Shown here in pieces: positions 11,873 to 22,528 of a DNA stretch of 64,000 bases. Numbering within the stretch: the stretch's first letter is position 1; each line of letters starts with the position of its first letter. The stretch covers positions 363,127 through 427,126 of the forward strand of contig CACMJS010000001.1 of NCBI GenBank assembly GCA_902614085.1, in the 5' to 3' direction. Position numbers and translations under genes: made by a program. Source of the DNA: an uncultured Alphaproteobacteria bacterium. GTDB taxonomy: Bacteria > Pseudomonadota > Alphaproteobacteria > HIMB59 > GCA-002718135. The notes beneath the pieces are model-generated. The model was not told the DNA's origin. It made no database searches and saw only the letters and a program-made list of their open reading frames with translations.

Positions 11873-12576
11873 TTGTCCAATAATAAATTTGAAGCAGTTT
11901 CTATTCTATTTTGAACTTCGTTTAATAAAACTTTTTTATCTAAACCCTCATCAATTGTCGGTAAAAATTTTATAGTAATTAATCCTTTTTCTAAAACCCA
12001 TGATTGTTTTGGCCAACATAAACCTGAATTTAAAGCTACAGGAAGGATTTTTCTTTTTGTATGATTATAAATTCCAATAAAACCTGTCTTATAATCAGGT
12101 TTACTACCAGGTAACTTTCTTGTTCCTTCGGGGAAAATAATAATTGAAGATCCAAAAGATAATTTTGATTGAACTTTTTTTAACATATCTCTCATAGCTT
12201 TTGTTCCACCATCTCTATTAATCGCAACCATATTAGACTTGAATAAATATTGTCCAAAAATTGGTATAAAGAAAAGCTCTCTTTTATGGACAAAGAAACA
12301 ATCTTTTAAATAGTAATAGAGTGCGAGTGTCTCAAATGCGGACTGATGTTTAGACGCAATTAAGACACTTTCATTTGGAATATTTTCTAAACCCTCAATT
12401 TTATGTTTAATATTACATATAAGATTAAGAAAAACAAAAATAACACGTATCCAAAGTTTTATTGGATATTTAAGTAAATAACTTGGTAATAAGAGAAATG
12501 GTAAACATACAATACCCATCAACACAGTCCATATAACCAAGGAAATATAAAATATTATACTTTTTAAAATTAACAT
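11869..12576 (-). CDS. plsC: 1-acyl-sn-glycerol-3-phosphate acyltransferase
   Basis: SKHQSAFET (HX4D-like variant) and FPEGTRK motifs. Confidence 0.88.
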   Translation of the reverse strand: MLILKSIIFYISLVIWTVLMGIVCLPFLLLPSYLLKYPIKLWIRVIFVFLNLICNIKHKIEGLENIPNESVLIASKHQSAFETLALYYYLKDCFFVHKRELFFIPIFGQYLFKSNMVAINRDGGTKAMRDMLKKVQSKLSFGSSIIIFPEGTRKLPGSKPDYKTGFIGIYNHTKRKILPVALNSGLCWPKQSWVLEKGLITIKFLPTIDEGLDKKVLLNEVQNRIETASNLLLDN

Positions 12577-12626
12577 ACTTAATGATTTTGTTTTATATAC
12601 TAGCCTGACTGATCTATATATAATTT

Positions 12627-13070
12627 ATGTTCATTGTTTGCTCTAATTGTGAATTCAAGTATTTAGTAAATTCTGCAGATCTTAAACCAAATGGTAGAAT
12701 GGTTGAATGCGCAAATTGTAATCATCAATGGTTTCAAGAATTAGATGATACTGACATTACATCATCAGTCCCGTCTACAAAAAAAGAAGAATTAGATCAA
12801 AATTTAAATAATAATAAACAAAAAGAAAAATTAGAAAAAATTCCAGTGAGGAATTTACCAAGTACTGTTGTAAGACAAGAAAAACCAAGTGTTATTAATT
12901 CAACTATAGTAATTATTCTAGCTATCGTTGTAATTTTAGCAATATGGATTTATCGATCCTACGGTGTAAATACTTTTATTATTATTGATTTCTATATTAG
13001 GGAATTCTTCTTTAATTTAAATTTGATAATTTCAGACTTAGCTAAAATTATACACAATACTTTAAATTAG
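12627..13070 (+). CDS. MJ0042-type zinc-ribbon membrane protein
   Basis: N-terminal CSNCEFKYLV...VECANCNHQWFQ plus single TM helix. Confidence 0.8.
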   Translation: MFIVCSNCEFKYLVNSADLKPNGRMVECANCNHQWFQELDDTDITSSVPSTKKEELDQNLNNNKQKEKLEKIPVRNLPSTVVRQEKPSVINSTIVIILAIVVILAIWIYRSYGVNTFIIIDFYIREFFFNLNLIISDLAKIIHNTLN

Positions 13071-14312
13071 TTACAACCAGCTAGGAATAATATCATCTTC
13101 AATTGTTTTCTCAATTTTGTCTGGAGAATAAATAATTGCATAATTATCATTGTGTACTAAAATTTCAGAGGGCAGTGGTCTAGAGTTATAATTTGAAGAC
13201 ATTACTTTTCCATAGGCTCCAGTATTTTTTATAACTAGTAGGTTACCAATTTTTTGTTTAGCCATTTTAATATTTTTTAAAAAAACATCTGAACTTTCAC
13301 AAATAGGACCAGCAATAGCATAATCCATAAATTCCTCTGAGTTTACATTTATCGCTGATATTTCATGATGTGCACCGTACATCGCTGGACGTATCAATGT
13401 ATTCATACCAGCATCAACAATTAAATAATTTATACCTCCATTATTCTTAATTGTAAGAATAGAGGTAACTGTAACTCCAGCCTCAGCAATTAAATATCGA
13501 CCAGGCTCAAACGATAATTCATAGTTTGTTTGCGTAAAACAATTATCAAGCTCTTCTTTTACCTTCTTGATATTAAAGTCAGGATCAGAATCTTCATATT
13601 TAACATGAAAACCTCCTCCCAAATCTACATGTTTAATATTAATGCCTGATTCAATAAATTTATCTGCAGCCATTTTCATTTGAGAAAATGTATTTTTATA
13701 GGCCTCATTTTTACTAATTTGACTTCCAATATGACAACTAATACCAATTAAATTTAAACTTTTGCAACTTTTAACTAATTTGATAATTTTATCTATGTTA
13801 TCGAATTCTATACCAAACTTATCAGTTTTTTTTCCTGTTGAAATTTTACTTAAAGTTTCACCATCAACATCTGGATTAAGTCTAACACCAATATCAACGA
13901 TTTTATTTTTTTCATTTGCTAAATTATTGAGAAGTTTTATTTCTTCTAAAGATTCAGTATTAATTAAACGTATATTTTTATGTATAGCATAGAGTAAGTC
14001 TTGATCAGATTTTCCAACACCTTCAAAAATTATTTTATTTGGATCGAAACCAGCTCCCAAAGCTCTTTTTAATTCACCAACTGACACTACATCTGCTCCG
14101 ATATCTAACGAGTTCATTAATTTCAAAATAGCTTGATTTGAATTAGACTTAATTGAATAAAAAATATTGTTACCTAAAATTTCTTTAGTTTTATTAACTT
14201 GATTAATAATTTTTTCTTGTGAATACACATAAAAAGGTGTCTGACAAACTTTAACTAAGTCATATAAAGAAGTACCCTCAATATACGGGTCATTATTTTT
14301 ATAAGTGAGCAT
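13071..14312 (-). CDS. lysA: Diaminopimelate decarboxylase
   Basis: FYSIKSNSNQAIL, CHIGSQI, HVDLGGG, GPICESSDVF. Confidence 0.95.
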   Translation of the reverse strand: MLTYKNNDPYIEGTSLYDLVKVCQTPFYVYSQEKIINQVNKTKEILGNNIFYSIKSNSNQAILKLMNSLDIGADVVSVGELKRALGAGFDPNKIIFEGVGKSDQDLLYAIHKNIRLINTESLEEIKLLNNLANEKNKIVDIGVRLNPDVDGETLSKISTGKKTDKFGIEFDNIDKIIKLVKSCKSLNLIGISCHIGSQISKNEAYKNTFSQMKMAADKFIESGINIKHVDLGGGFHVKYEDSDPDFNIKKVKEELDNCFTQTNYELSFEPGRYLIAEAGVTVTSILTIKNNGGINYLIVDAGMNTLIRPAMYGAHHEISAINVNSEEFMDYAIAGPICESSDVFLKNIKMAKQKIGNLLVIKNTGAYGKVMSSNYNSRPLPSEILVHNDNYAIIYSPDKIEKTIEDDIIPSWL

Positions 14313-14498
14313 TTATTCAGTGTTTATAATAACGGATTGTTGACGTTTTTTCTCTTCTTCTAATTTCTCTAAACAGGCTTCATCACATGGATAAGTAATT
14401 ACGGATTTGTCCACTTGATCTTCTGGTAAACTTAAAGGACCAACTTTACCACAGCTAAAAGTAAACAACAAAAATGATAATAATATTAATCTGATCAT
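14313..14498 (-). CDS. Small lipoprotein, LptM/YifL-like
   Basis: Lipobox-like LLFTFSCGKVGPLSLPED, 61 aa, between argH and lysA as in many proteobacteria. Confidence 0.75.
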   Translation of the reverse strand: MIRLILLSFLLFTFSCGKVGPLSLPEDQVDKSVITYPCDEACLEKLEEEKKRQQSVIINTE

Positions 14499-15880
14499 TA
14501 TAAGTATTTTTTTATAACAAGTTTTATTATTTTTTTAGTAATTTCAGGAGCCGTACCCCCAAAACTTGATTTTGATTTAACACTATTAGTAACTGATAGC
14601 ACTTTTTTTGCGTCAGCTGTTATATTTTTGTCAAATTTTTTTAATTCTCCAAGAGATAATGAATCTATGTTTCTATTTTGTTTTGAACAGTAAGAAACAA
14701 TCTTTCCTGTAACAATATAAGCATCTCTAAATGAATATCTAAGTTTTTGAACCAACCAATTAGCCAAATCGGTAGCGGTTGCATTTGAATTATCAATCAA
14801 CTCTTTCATTCTAGTTTTATTGAATGTAGATTTTGATAAAATTTCATTCATAACTTTTATACATAAGAAAACATTGTCATATGAATTAAATGTTATTTGT
14901 TTATCGTCTTGTAAGTCTTTACTATAAGAAAGTGGCAACCCTTTAATAATATTAAGCATTGTACTTAAATTACTAATGATAATACTTGTTTTTCCTCTAA
15001 CAAGTTCTGCACCATCAGGATTTTTTTTCTGAGGCATAATTGAACTGCCAGTTGAAAGATCATCTGGTAAATTTATAAAATCAAATTGTTGATTTGACCA
15101 AAGTACTATTTCCTCTGCTATTTTTGATAAATGAACAGCAATTAATGATAGAACAAATAAAAATTCTATTACAAAGTCTCTATCTGAGACTGTATCCATA
15201 GCATTCTTAGTTGGCTCTCTAAAACCTAACTCTTTAGATGTATATTTTCTATCTATAGGAAAAGAAGTGCCTGCAAGTGCAGCTGCTCCTAATGGGTTTT
15301 CATTAAGACGATATAAACAATCTTCAATTCTTGTTCTGTCTCTACCAAACATTTCAACATAAGCTAAAACATGATGAGCCAATGTTATTGGTTGAGCAAT
15401 CTGTAAATGAGTGTAACCTGGCATAATTGTTTCAGTATTTTTTGTTGCAATATTAATTAAAGTTCTTTGAAATTTTTTTAGTTCACTATCTAAAATTTTA
15501 GATTCTTTTTTAACCCATAATTTTAAATCAGTTACTACCTGATCATTTCTAGATCTTGCAGTATGAAGCTTTCCTGCAACTTTTCCAATTTTCTTAAATA
15601 ATAAACTTTCAATGTTCATATGAATATCTTCAAGTTTTTTTGAAAATACGACCTTGTTTTTTTCAATATCTCTTTCAATTGCTTTAAGTCCAGAGACTAT
15701 TGCACTTTGTTCTTTTTTATTTATTATTTTTTGTTTACCGAGCATTCTAGCATGCGCTATTGACCCAGTTATATCTTCTTTATACAGGCGTTGATCGATA
15801 TCTATAGACGAATTAATTGCATCTAAAATCTCACTAGGTCCTTTTGAAAAATGGACATTTCTTGAAGGATTTTTTTTCAT
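14498..15880 (-). CDS. argH: Argininosuccinate lyase
   Basis: HTARSRNDQV, GYTHLQIAQP, SSIMPQKKNPD signature. Confidence 0.96.
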   Translation of the reverse strand: MKKNPSRNVHFSKGPSEILDAINSSIDIDQRLYKEDITGSIAHARMLGKQKIINKKEQSAIVSGLKAIERDIEKNKVVFSKKLEDIHMNIESLLFKKIGKVAGKLHTARSRNDQVVTDLKLWVKKESKILDSELKKFQRTLINIATKNTETIMPGYTHLQIAQPITLAHHVLAYVEMFGRDRTRIEDCLYRLNENPLGAAALAGTSFPIDRKYTSKELGFREPTKNAMDTVSDRDFVIEFLFVLSLIAVHLSKIAEEIVLWSNQQFDFINLPDDLSTGSSIMPQKKNPDGAELVRGKTSIIISNLSTMLNIIKGLPLSYSKDLQDDKQITFNSYDNVFLCIKVMNEILSKSTFNKTRMKELIDNSNATATDLANWLVQKLRYSFRDAYIVTGKIVSYCSKQNRNIDSLSLGELKKFDKNITADAKKVLSVTNSVKSKSSFGGTAPEITKKIIKLVIKKYL

Positions 15881-15984
15881 TTTGCGCGCCTATAAGAGAT
15901 ATTTATATTAATTTCCACTCTTATGCTTAAATTATTTTCATACGGCAAATTTTTCTTATATAAGCTTAGCTTTATAGAACTCAC

Positions 15985-18219
15985 ATGAATATTAAAAAAG
16001 TAGTAGTAATAGGATCTGGCACTATGGGCAGTGGAATTGCAGCTCAAATAGCAAATGCTAATATTGATGTTACACTTCTAGACTTACCTTCTAAAGAGGG
16101 ATCTAGAAACCAAATTACAGAAAACGCTAAACAAAGAATTGAAAAATCACGCCCTCCACTTTTAGTAGAAAAAAACAAAGCAGAATTAATTAAGGTTGGA
16201 AATATTGAGGACGACTTTAATGAAGTCGCTGAAGCTGATTGGGTAGTGGAGGCCGTTGTTGAGAGAATAGATATTAAACATAATATTTACAATAAAATTC
16301 AGACTACAAGAAAAAACAATTCTATAATTTCATCTAATACATCTACAATCCCATTAAAAATCCTATCCGCAAATATGTCAGACGAAATGAAAAAAAATTT
16401 TTGTATTACTCATTTTTTTAACCCAGTTCGTTATATGGCATTACTTGAGATAGTAACTGAAGAAGTTAATGACATTGAAAAAATAAATTTATTAAAACAA
16501 TTTTGTGATGAAAAACTTGGTAAAGGTGTAATTATTTGTAACGACACCCCGGGATTTATTGGAAACAGAATTGGAGTTTATGCAATGCAAGTTGCTATGA
16601 CTGAAGCTTTTAAAATGAATATATCAATTGAAGAAGCTGATGCAGTATTTGGAAGACCAATGGGTATCCCGAAGACTGGAATTTTTGGGCTATATGATTT
16701 AATTGGTATCGATTTGATGGCTGATGTTTTAAAAAGTTTTATCAAAGAACTTCCAAAAGAAGATCCTTTCCATGAGGTTGCACAAGAAATTCCATTGGTC
16801 ACAAAACTTATTGAAACTGGGTATACAGGAAGAAAAGGTAAGGGTGGTTTTTATAGAATGAATAAATCTGATGGTAAAAAAATTCTTGAAGCAATTAATT
16901 TAGAAACTGGCGAGTATCACCCAAGTCAGAAAATTAATTTAGGTATGGGTGATAAAATTGACATAAATAAACTCATTCAAAGAAAAGACAAATACGGTGA
17001 ATATGCAAAATCAATTCTGACAAAAGTAATTAGGTATGCTGCATATTTAATCCCTGATGTATCATCAAAATATATAGACATAGATGATGCTCTAAGATTA
17101 GGTTTTAATTGGACTGTTGGCCCTTTTGAAATGCTTTCAAATATTGATACAAAAAATTTTATTGATCAAAATACTGATATTAACTTCTTTAAAGATCTAA
17201 AGGGAGTTTTTGAATTTAATAAAAGACCTGGATATTTAGATTCAAGTATTGATAATTTAAGATCGTTAAATTTACAAAAAACTTTTGAGAACCCTTCTGC
17301 TAATATTAAAAATGCTTTATCATATCAGGTTGTTGAATTTACTACTAAGGCAAACGCTTTAGATACTGACTCTATGTTAGCTTTAAAAGAAGCTGCGCAA
17401 AATAATAAAAGCACAATTGTGATTAATGATGCAATGCAATTTTCTGCTGGTGTAAATTTAAATTATGTCATGGAATTTGCTAAAAATAATGAATGGTCTA
17501 AAATTGAAAAATTTATAATTGATTTCCAACAAACGTGTAAAACAATAAAATATGCAGATAAGCCATTTATTGCTGCGCCATCAGGACTTGCTATTGGCGG
17601 TGGTTTTGAAGTGGTATTGCATTGTGATTATAACGTTGCTCATACAAATGTTGTTCTTGGACTAGTTGAATCTTTAGTTGGACTCATTCCTGCTGGTGGG
17701 GGGTGTAAGGAAATGCTGTGGCGTTGGTTACAAACTCCAGAAGGTAAAGAAAATTCTGAACATGCGTCTATGAAAGTTTTTGATCTTATTGGTTATGCTA
17801 TTACTGCTACCTCACCAAATGAAGCGCTGCCAAATCAATTCTTTTTAGAAAAGGATAAGGTGGTAATAAATAGAGACAGACAATTATCAACGGCTATAGA
17901 TTTATTAAACAATATAGAGGGAGGATATGAAAAACCATCTCAACCTAAATTCAATTTAGGCGGTAGTACTGTCAGAGATAAAATGTTCGAAAAACTTGAA
18001 GAACTATATAATGAAAATAAAATTTTAGACCACGGATTAGAAGTAGGTAGGCAAATTGCTTTTGTACTTAGTGGTGGAAATACAAATATGGATAATGAAT
18101 TAAGTGAAGATGACCTTTATAATCTTGAATTAGAAGCTTTCATGAGACTTATCCAGATGCCTAAAACTCAAGAGCGAATAAAACATACACTTGAAACTGG
18201 AAAACCATTAGTAAATTAA
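15985..18219 (+). CDS. 3-hydroxyacyl-CoA dehydrogenase / enoyl-CoA hydratase, HAD domain N-terminal
   Basis: GSGTMGSGIAAQIANANIDVTLLD, THFFNPVRYM, NDTPGFIGNRIG; C-terminal crotonase GLAIGGGFEVVLHCD. Confidence 0.9.
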   Translation: MNIKKVVVIGSGTMGSGIAAQIANANIDVTLLDLPSKEGSRNQITENAKQRIEKSRPPLLVEKNKAELIKVGNIEDDFNEVAEADWVVEAVVERIDIKHNIYNKIQTTRKNNSIISSNTSTIPLKILSANMSDEMKKNFCITHFFNPVRYMALLEIVTEEVNDIEKINLLKQFCDEKLGKGVIICNDTPGFIGNRIGVYAMQVAMTEAFKMNISIEEADAVFGRPMGIPKTGIFGLYDLIGIDLMADVLKSFIKELPKEDPFHEVAQEIPLVTKLIETGYTGRKGKGGFYRMNKSDGKKILEAINLETGEYHPSQKINLGMGDKIDINKLIQRKDKYGEYAKSILTKVIRYAAYLIPDVSSKYIDIDDALRLGFNWTVGPFEMLSNIDTKNFIDQNTDINFFKDLKGVFEFNKRPGYLDSSIDNLRSLNLQKTFENPSANIKNALSYQVVEFTTKANALDTDSMLALKEAAQNNKSTIVINDAMQFSAGVNLNYVMEFAKNNEWSKIEKFIIDFQQTCKTIKYADKPFIAAPSGLAIGGGFEVVLHCDYNVAHTNVVLGLVESLVGLIPAGGGCKEMLWRWLQTPEGKENSEHASMKVFDLIGYAITATSPNEALPNQFFLEKDKVVINRDRQLSTAIDLLNNIEGGYEKPSQPKFNLGGSTVRDKMFEKLEELYNENKILDHGLEVGRQIAFVLSGGNTNMDNELSEDDLYNLELEAFMRLIQMPKTQERIKHTLETGKPLVN

Positions 18220-18256
18220 ATTAATTTCTTGTAGTATTTGATCCTTTAGGAGACAG

Positions 18257-19888
18257 ATGAGTAATTTTGATACAAACTTAGATAAAAATTCAGCCAATTT
18301 TGTTCCATTATCACCTTTAAGTTTTATAACTCGCGTAAAAGATATTTATCCAAACTATGATTCTTTAGTTTATGGAAATAGAAATTACACTTGGCTTGAG
18401 ACCTATAATCGATGTACCAAGTTTGCTAGTGCATTAGAAAAAAAAGGAATTACAAAAGGAAGTACCGTTTCAATCATAGCTGCAAACACTCCGGAATTAT
18501 TCGAAGCTCATTATTCTATCCCAATGACTGGCGGTGTTATTAATACGATAAATACGAGACTTGATGCAGAAACAATTGCATATATTCTAGATCATAGTGA
18601 TGCAAAACTTCTTATAACTGATACTCAATTTTCACCTACAATGAAAAAAGCTCTAAAAATATATGGGAAGAATATTCCTATTATTGACATTCATGATGAT
18701 CAGGCAGTTTTTAAAGATGGTGAGGGTGAACAAATTGGAGAAATGACATATGAAGAGTTTTTACAAACGGGTGATGACAATTATAATTGGTCTTTACCGG
18801 AAGATGAATGGCAAGCAATCTCACTAAGCTATACATCAGGCACAACTGGTAAACCAAAAGGTGTTGTGTATCACCACCGTGGATCATATTTAATGTCAAC
18901 AGGAAGTGTTACGGCATGGAACATGCCTAATAAATTAACATTTCTTTATACCGTCCCAATGTTCCACTGTAACGGATGGGGTTATCCTTGGACAGCTGCT
19001 TTAATACATGCAAAGATTATTTGCTGCAGATATATCATTGCAAAAGATATTTATAATTTAATAGATAAATATAAGGTAACTCATTTTGGAGGCGCTCCCA
19101 TAGTTTTAAGTTTAATTGCTAACGCAGATGAGAAAGATAAAAAGGAAATAAATCATAAAGTGTATGTATTAACTGCTGGAGCTCCACCAACCAGTGCAAT
19201 TCTTGAAAAAATGGATAACTTAGGTTTTGAAGTTATGCATGTATATGGGCTAACTGAAACATACGGCCATATTCTTCAATGCGCTTGGAATGAAGAATGG
19301 GAGTCACAATCAAAATCTGAAAAAGCTGATATTAAAGCAAGACAAGGTGTTCGTTATCCAAATACTGAAGAAGTTTGTGTCGCAGATCCAGAGACCTATG
19401 AAAAAGTTCCAATGGATGGAGAAACCATGGGAGAGATTTTAATTCGAGGAAATGTTGTAATGAAAGGATATTACAAAAATAAAGAGGCGACTGAAACATC
19501 CATGAAAAAAGGATGGTTTCACTCTGGTGATTTAGCCGTTGTCTATCCTGATGGATATATTCAAATAAAAGATAGATCTAAAGATATTATAATTTCTGGA
19601 GGAGAAAATATTTCATCTGTGGAAGTGGAGAATGTTGTAGCAAAACATCCATCTGTTTCCTTGGTTGCAGTAGTTGCCAAACCAGATGAGAAGTGGGGTG
19701 AAACACCATGTGCTTTTGTAGAATTAGCACCTGGAAAAAATGCCACAGAGGAGGATATAATTCAGTTTTGTAAAGAAAATATGGCTGGATTTAAAAGACC
19801 AAAGCATGTAATCTTTGGTGAATTACCAAAAACTTCAACTGGGAAGATACAAAAGTTTGAATTAAGAACAAAAGCAAAGGAGTTATAA
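18257..19888 (+). CDS. AMP-dependent acyl-CoA synthetase
   Basis: SYTSGTTGKPKGVVYHHRG, HVYGLTETYG, GWFHSGDLAVVYPDGYIQIKDRSKDIIISGGENIS, PKTSTGKIQK. Confidence 0.9.
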   Translation: MSNFDTNLDKNSANFVPLSPLSFITRVKDIYPNYDSLVYGNRNYTWLETYNRCTKFASALEKKGITKGSTVSIIAANTPELFEAHYSIPMTGGVINTINTRLDAETIAYILDHSDAKLLITDTQFSPTMKKALKIYGKNIPIIDIHDDQAVFKDGEGEQIGEMTYEEFLQTGDDNYNWSLPEDEWQAISLSYTSGTTGKPKGVVYHHRGSYLMSTGSVTAWNMPNKLTFLYTVPMFHCNGWGYPWTAALIHAKIICCRYIIAKDIYNLIDKYKVTHFGGAPIVLSLIANADEKDKKEINHKVYVLTAGAPPTSAILEKMDNLGFEVMHVYGLTETYGHILQCAWNEEWESQSKSEKADIKARQGVRYPNTEEVCVADPETYEKVPMDGETMGEILIRGNVVMKGYYKNKEATETSMKKGWFHSGDLAVVYPDGYIQIKDRSKDIIISGGENISSVEVENVVAKHPSVSLVAVVAKPDEKWGETPCAFVELAPGKNATEEDIIQFCKENMAGFKRPKHVIFGELPKTSTGKIQKFELRTKAKEL

Positions 19889-21198
19889 TGGATCCAAAAA
19901 CTTATAAATTTGACACACTCAGTCTACATGCTGGTTATCAACCAAGTAAAAACGCTGGCTCAAGACAAGTTCCAATTTATCAAACAACTTCATATATGTT
20001 TGATGATGTTGATCATGCAGCAGCACTTTTTAATTTAGAAAGAGGTGGTCATATTTATAGTCGTATGTCCAACCCAACTGTACAAGTCCTAGAAGAAAGA
20101 GTTTGTGCACTTGAAGGAGGAACAGCTGCTCTTGCAACTGCATCTGGAATGAGTGCAATATTTTTAACTATTATGACTCTTTGTAACGCTGGCGATCACA
20201 TGGTTGTTTCTTCTCAGCTTTACGGTGGAACTGTAAATTTATTTAGATTAACACTTCCCAAGTTTGGTATTAAAACAACTTTTGTAAAACCAAGAGATAC
20301 AGAAGGTTTTAAAAAAGCTATTCAGCCAAATACTAAAGGTATTTTTGGTGAGCTTGTTGGTAATCCAGGTAATGAATTAATGAATATGCCTGAAGTTTCA
20401 AACATAGCAAAAGAAGCAGGTATCCCACTAATAATTGATAGTACTTATCAAACTCCTTATTTGTGTAAACCTTTTGAACACGGTGCTGACCTTGTTGTAC
20501 ACTCACTAACTAAATGGATGAGTGGTAATGGTTCTTCTATGGCAGGAATATTAGTTGAAGGTGGAACTTTTGATTGGATGCAAAATGATAAATTTCCTTC
20601 TATGACAGAGCCTTATGAGGGCTATCATGGATTATCATTTGCAGAAGAATTTGGTCCAACAGCTTTTACAATGATGGCAAGAGCTGAGGGTATGAGAGAT
20701 ATGGGGCCTTGTTTAGCACCACAAAATGCATGGAATATTTTACATGGTTTAGAGACTCTCTCTCTTCGAATGGAAAAACATTGTTCTAATGCTTTGAAAA
20801 TGGTTGAGTATTTATCAAATCATGAGAGTGTTGCTTGGGTTTCACATGCTAGCGCACCAGGACATCCAGATAAAGAACTTGCAGAAAAAATTCTTCCTAA
20901 AGGAACTGGGTCAATGATTGCCTTTGGAATTAAAGGTGGAAAAGAAGCAGGTGCTGCTTTTATTAATAATGTTAAACTTGCGTCACATTTAGCAAATGTT
21001 GGTGATGCGAGAACACTAGTTATACACCCAGCATCTGCAACGCACTCACAAATGGATGAGGCAACTTTAAAATTTGCTGGATTATCTCATGATATGATTA
21101 GATTATCTGTTGGCTTAGAAGACTTTGAAGATATTGTAAACGATTTCGAAGATGGATTTAGAGCTGCAAAAAAACCTCGTTTAGTTGCAAACAAATAA
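19888..21198 (+). CDS. O-acetylhomoserine sulfhydrylase / Cys-Met metabolism PLP enzyme
   Basis: FDTLSLHAGYQPSKNAGSRQVPIYQTTSYMFDDVDHAAALFNLERGGHIYSRMSNPTVQVLEERV; VVHSLTKWMSGNG. Confidence 0.9.
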   Translation: MDPKTYKFDTLSLHAGYQPSKNAGSRQVPIYQTTSYMFDDVDHAAALFNLERGGHIYSRMSNPTVQVLEERVCALEGGTAALATASGMSAIFLTIMTLCNAGDHMVVSSQLYGGTVNLFRLTLPKFGIKTTFVKPRDTEGFKKAIQPNTKGIFGELVGNPGNELMNMPEVSNIAKEAGIPLIIDSTYQTPYLCKPFEHGADLVVHSLTKWMSGNGSSMAGILVEGGTFDWMQNDKFPSMTEPYEGYHGLSFAEEFGPTAFTMMARAEGMRDMGPCLAPQNAWNILHGLETLSLRMEKHCSNALKMVEYLSNHESVAWVSHASAPGHPDKELAEKILPKGTGSMIAFGIKGGKEAGAAFINNVKLASHLANVGDARTLVIHPASATHSQMDEATLKFAGLSHDMIRLSVGLEDFEDIVNDFEDGFRAAKKPRLVANK

Positions 21199-22014
21199 AT
21201 GAAGTTTAAAGTTCGCGGAATTGATACGTTTGCCTCCACTGGAGGCAGACCTTTTGATAAAAATAAACCTCTTATAATCTTCGTTCACGGTAGTGGACTA
21301 AGTCACATGGTTTGGGTTTTACAAACGCGCTACTTTGCATTCCGTGGATACAGCGTTTTAGCTGTTGATTTACCAGGTCACGGACTTTCTTCTGGTGAAA
21401 GTTTAAAAACTATTGAAGAAATGGGAAACTGGATTGGCGATGTAATTGGAGCAGTTGGATGTAAAGAAGCTTCACTAGTTGGACATTCTCAAGGATGTCT
21501 TGTAACAATGGAATGTGTTGCCCAACATCCAGAAAAAATTAAAACTTTAACTCTTATGGGTGGAGCATCTGCAATTCCAATGAACCCTGAATTATTAAAA
21601 CTAGCTGAAGAAAGTAATCCTAAGGCAGTTGATCTTATGATGGATTTTGCGCATGGCCCTGCAGGACATTTCGGTGGTCATCCAGTTCCCGGTCTATATC
21701 ACCTAAATGTTGGCTCCATGATTGTTCAAAATAAAGAAATTAAAGATACTTTAGGTGTCGATTTTAGAGCATGCGATAACTATAAAAATGGACCTGAGGT
21801 TGCTAAGAAATTGGATTTACCTACTCTTTCTATATTAGGTGCACAAGACAGAATGTGCCGTTTAAAAGATGGAAAAATTCTTGCTGATTATATTAAAGGC
21901 TCGGATGTAAAGATCATTGAAGATTGTGGCCATATGATGCTCTTAGAAGAAGCAGATCAAACATTAGAAATTCTAAAGAAATTCATAGCTGAACACTATC
22001 CTTTACCTAATTAG
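21199..22014 (+). CDS. Alpha/beta hydrolase
   Basis: VHGSGLSHMVW, GHSQG nucleophile elbow, C-terminal GHMMLLE. Confidence 0.85.
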   Translation: MKFKVRGIDTFASTGGRPFDKNKPLIIFVHGSGLSHMVWVLQTRYFAFRGYSVLAVDLPGHGLSSGESLKTIEEMGNWIGDVIGAVGCKEASLVGHSQGCLVTMECVAQHPEKIKTLTLMGGASAIPMNPELLKLAEESNPKAVDLMMDFAHGPAGHFGGHPVPGLYHLNVGSMIVQNKEIKDTLGVDFRACDNYKNGPEVAKKLDLPTLSILGAQDRMCRLKDGKILADYIKGSDVKIIEDCGHMMLLEEADQTLEILKKFIAEHYPLPN

Positions 22015-22039
22015 ATAATTTTAAAAAGTTAATTAAAGA

Positions 22040-22222
22040 CTACTTATTTTCTTCTTTATCAGGTCTTGTAAGTTCCTCGAGTTTACGCATTTCCTCTTCC
22101 ATTTTAAGCTTTTCTTGCTCTTCACGTTTCTTTTTGCGCTCTTCAGCTTTCATTTTTAGCTTAAGCTCTTTCTGCATTTTGCGGTCTCCCGCTTTAGATT
22201 TGTGATTAAAGTGAATGCCCAT
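22040..22222 (-). CDS. Small highly charged (Lys/Glu) hypothetical protein
   Basis: 60 aa ORF in an intergenic slot, predicted coiled-coil-like composition. Confidence 0.5.
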   Translation of the reverse strand: MGIHFNHKSKAGDRKMQKELKLKMKAEERKKKREEQEKLKMEEEMRKLEELTRPDKEENK

Positions 22223-22277
22223 ATAAACCTGGCAACTATATACTAAATATTATGAAATTTTTCTAGACTCTAATTTG

Positions 22278-22472
22278 CTAATTTCTAGCTAACCAAACAA
22301 TTACAACAAAGACAAATATAGCAATTGCTTGAAATAATACTCTTAACCGCATTAGTTTATTACTGTGATTTTTGTTAAGCTTTCCATTTACTGCCATAGC
22401 AATAACACCAACAACAACAACTGCTAGAGTTGCCGCCATAAACAAGACAAGTATTATTTGCATTGTACTCAT
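22278..22472 (-). CDS. HIG1-domain twin-TM protein
   Basis: 64 aa, two TM helices separated by NKLMRLRVLFQAIAIF. Confidence 0.75.
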   Translation of the reverse strand: MSTMQIILVLFMAATLAVVVVGVIAMAVNGKLNKNHSNKLMRLRVLFQAIAIFVFVVIVWLARN

Positions 22473-22528
22473 AATAATATCTATATAAAACTTTTATTCT
22501 ATGAAACAAGATAACTTAAACAAAGTGT

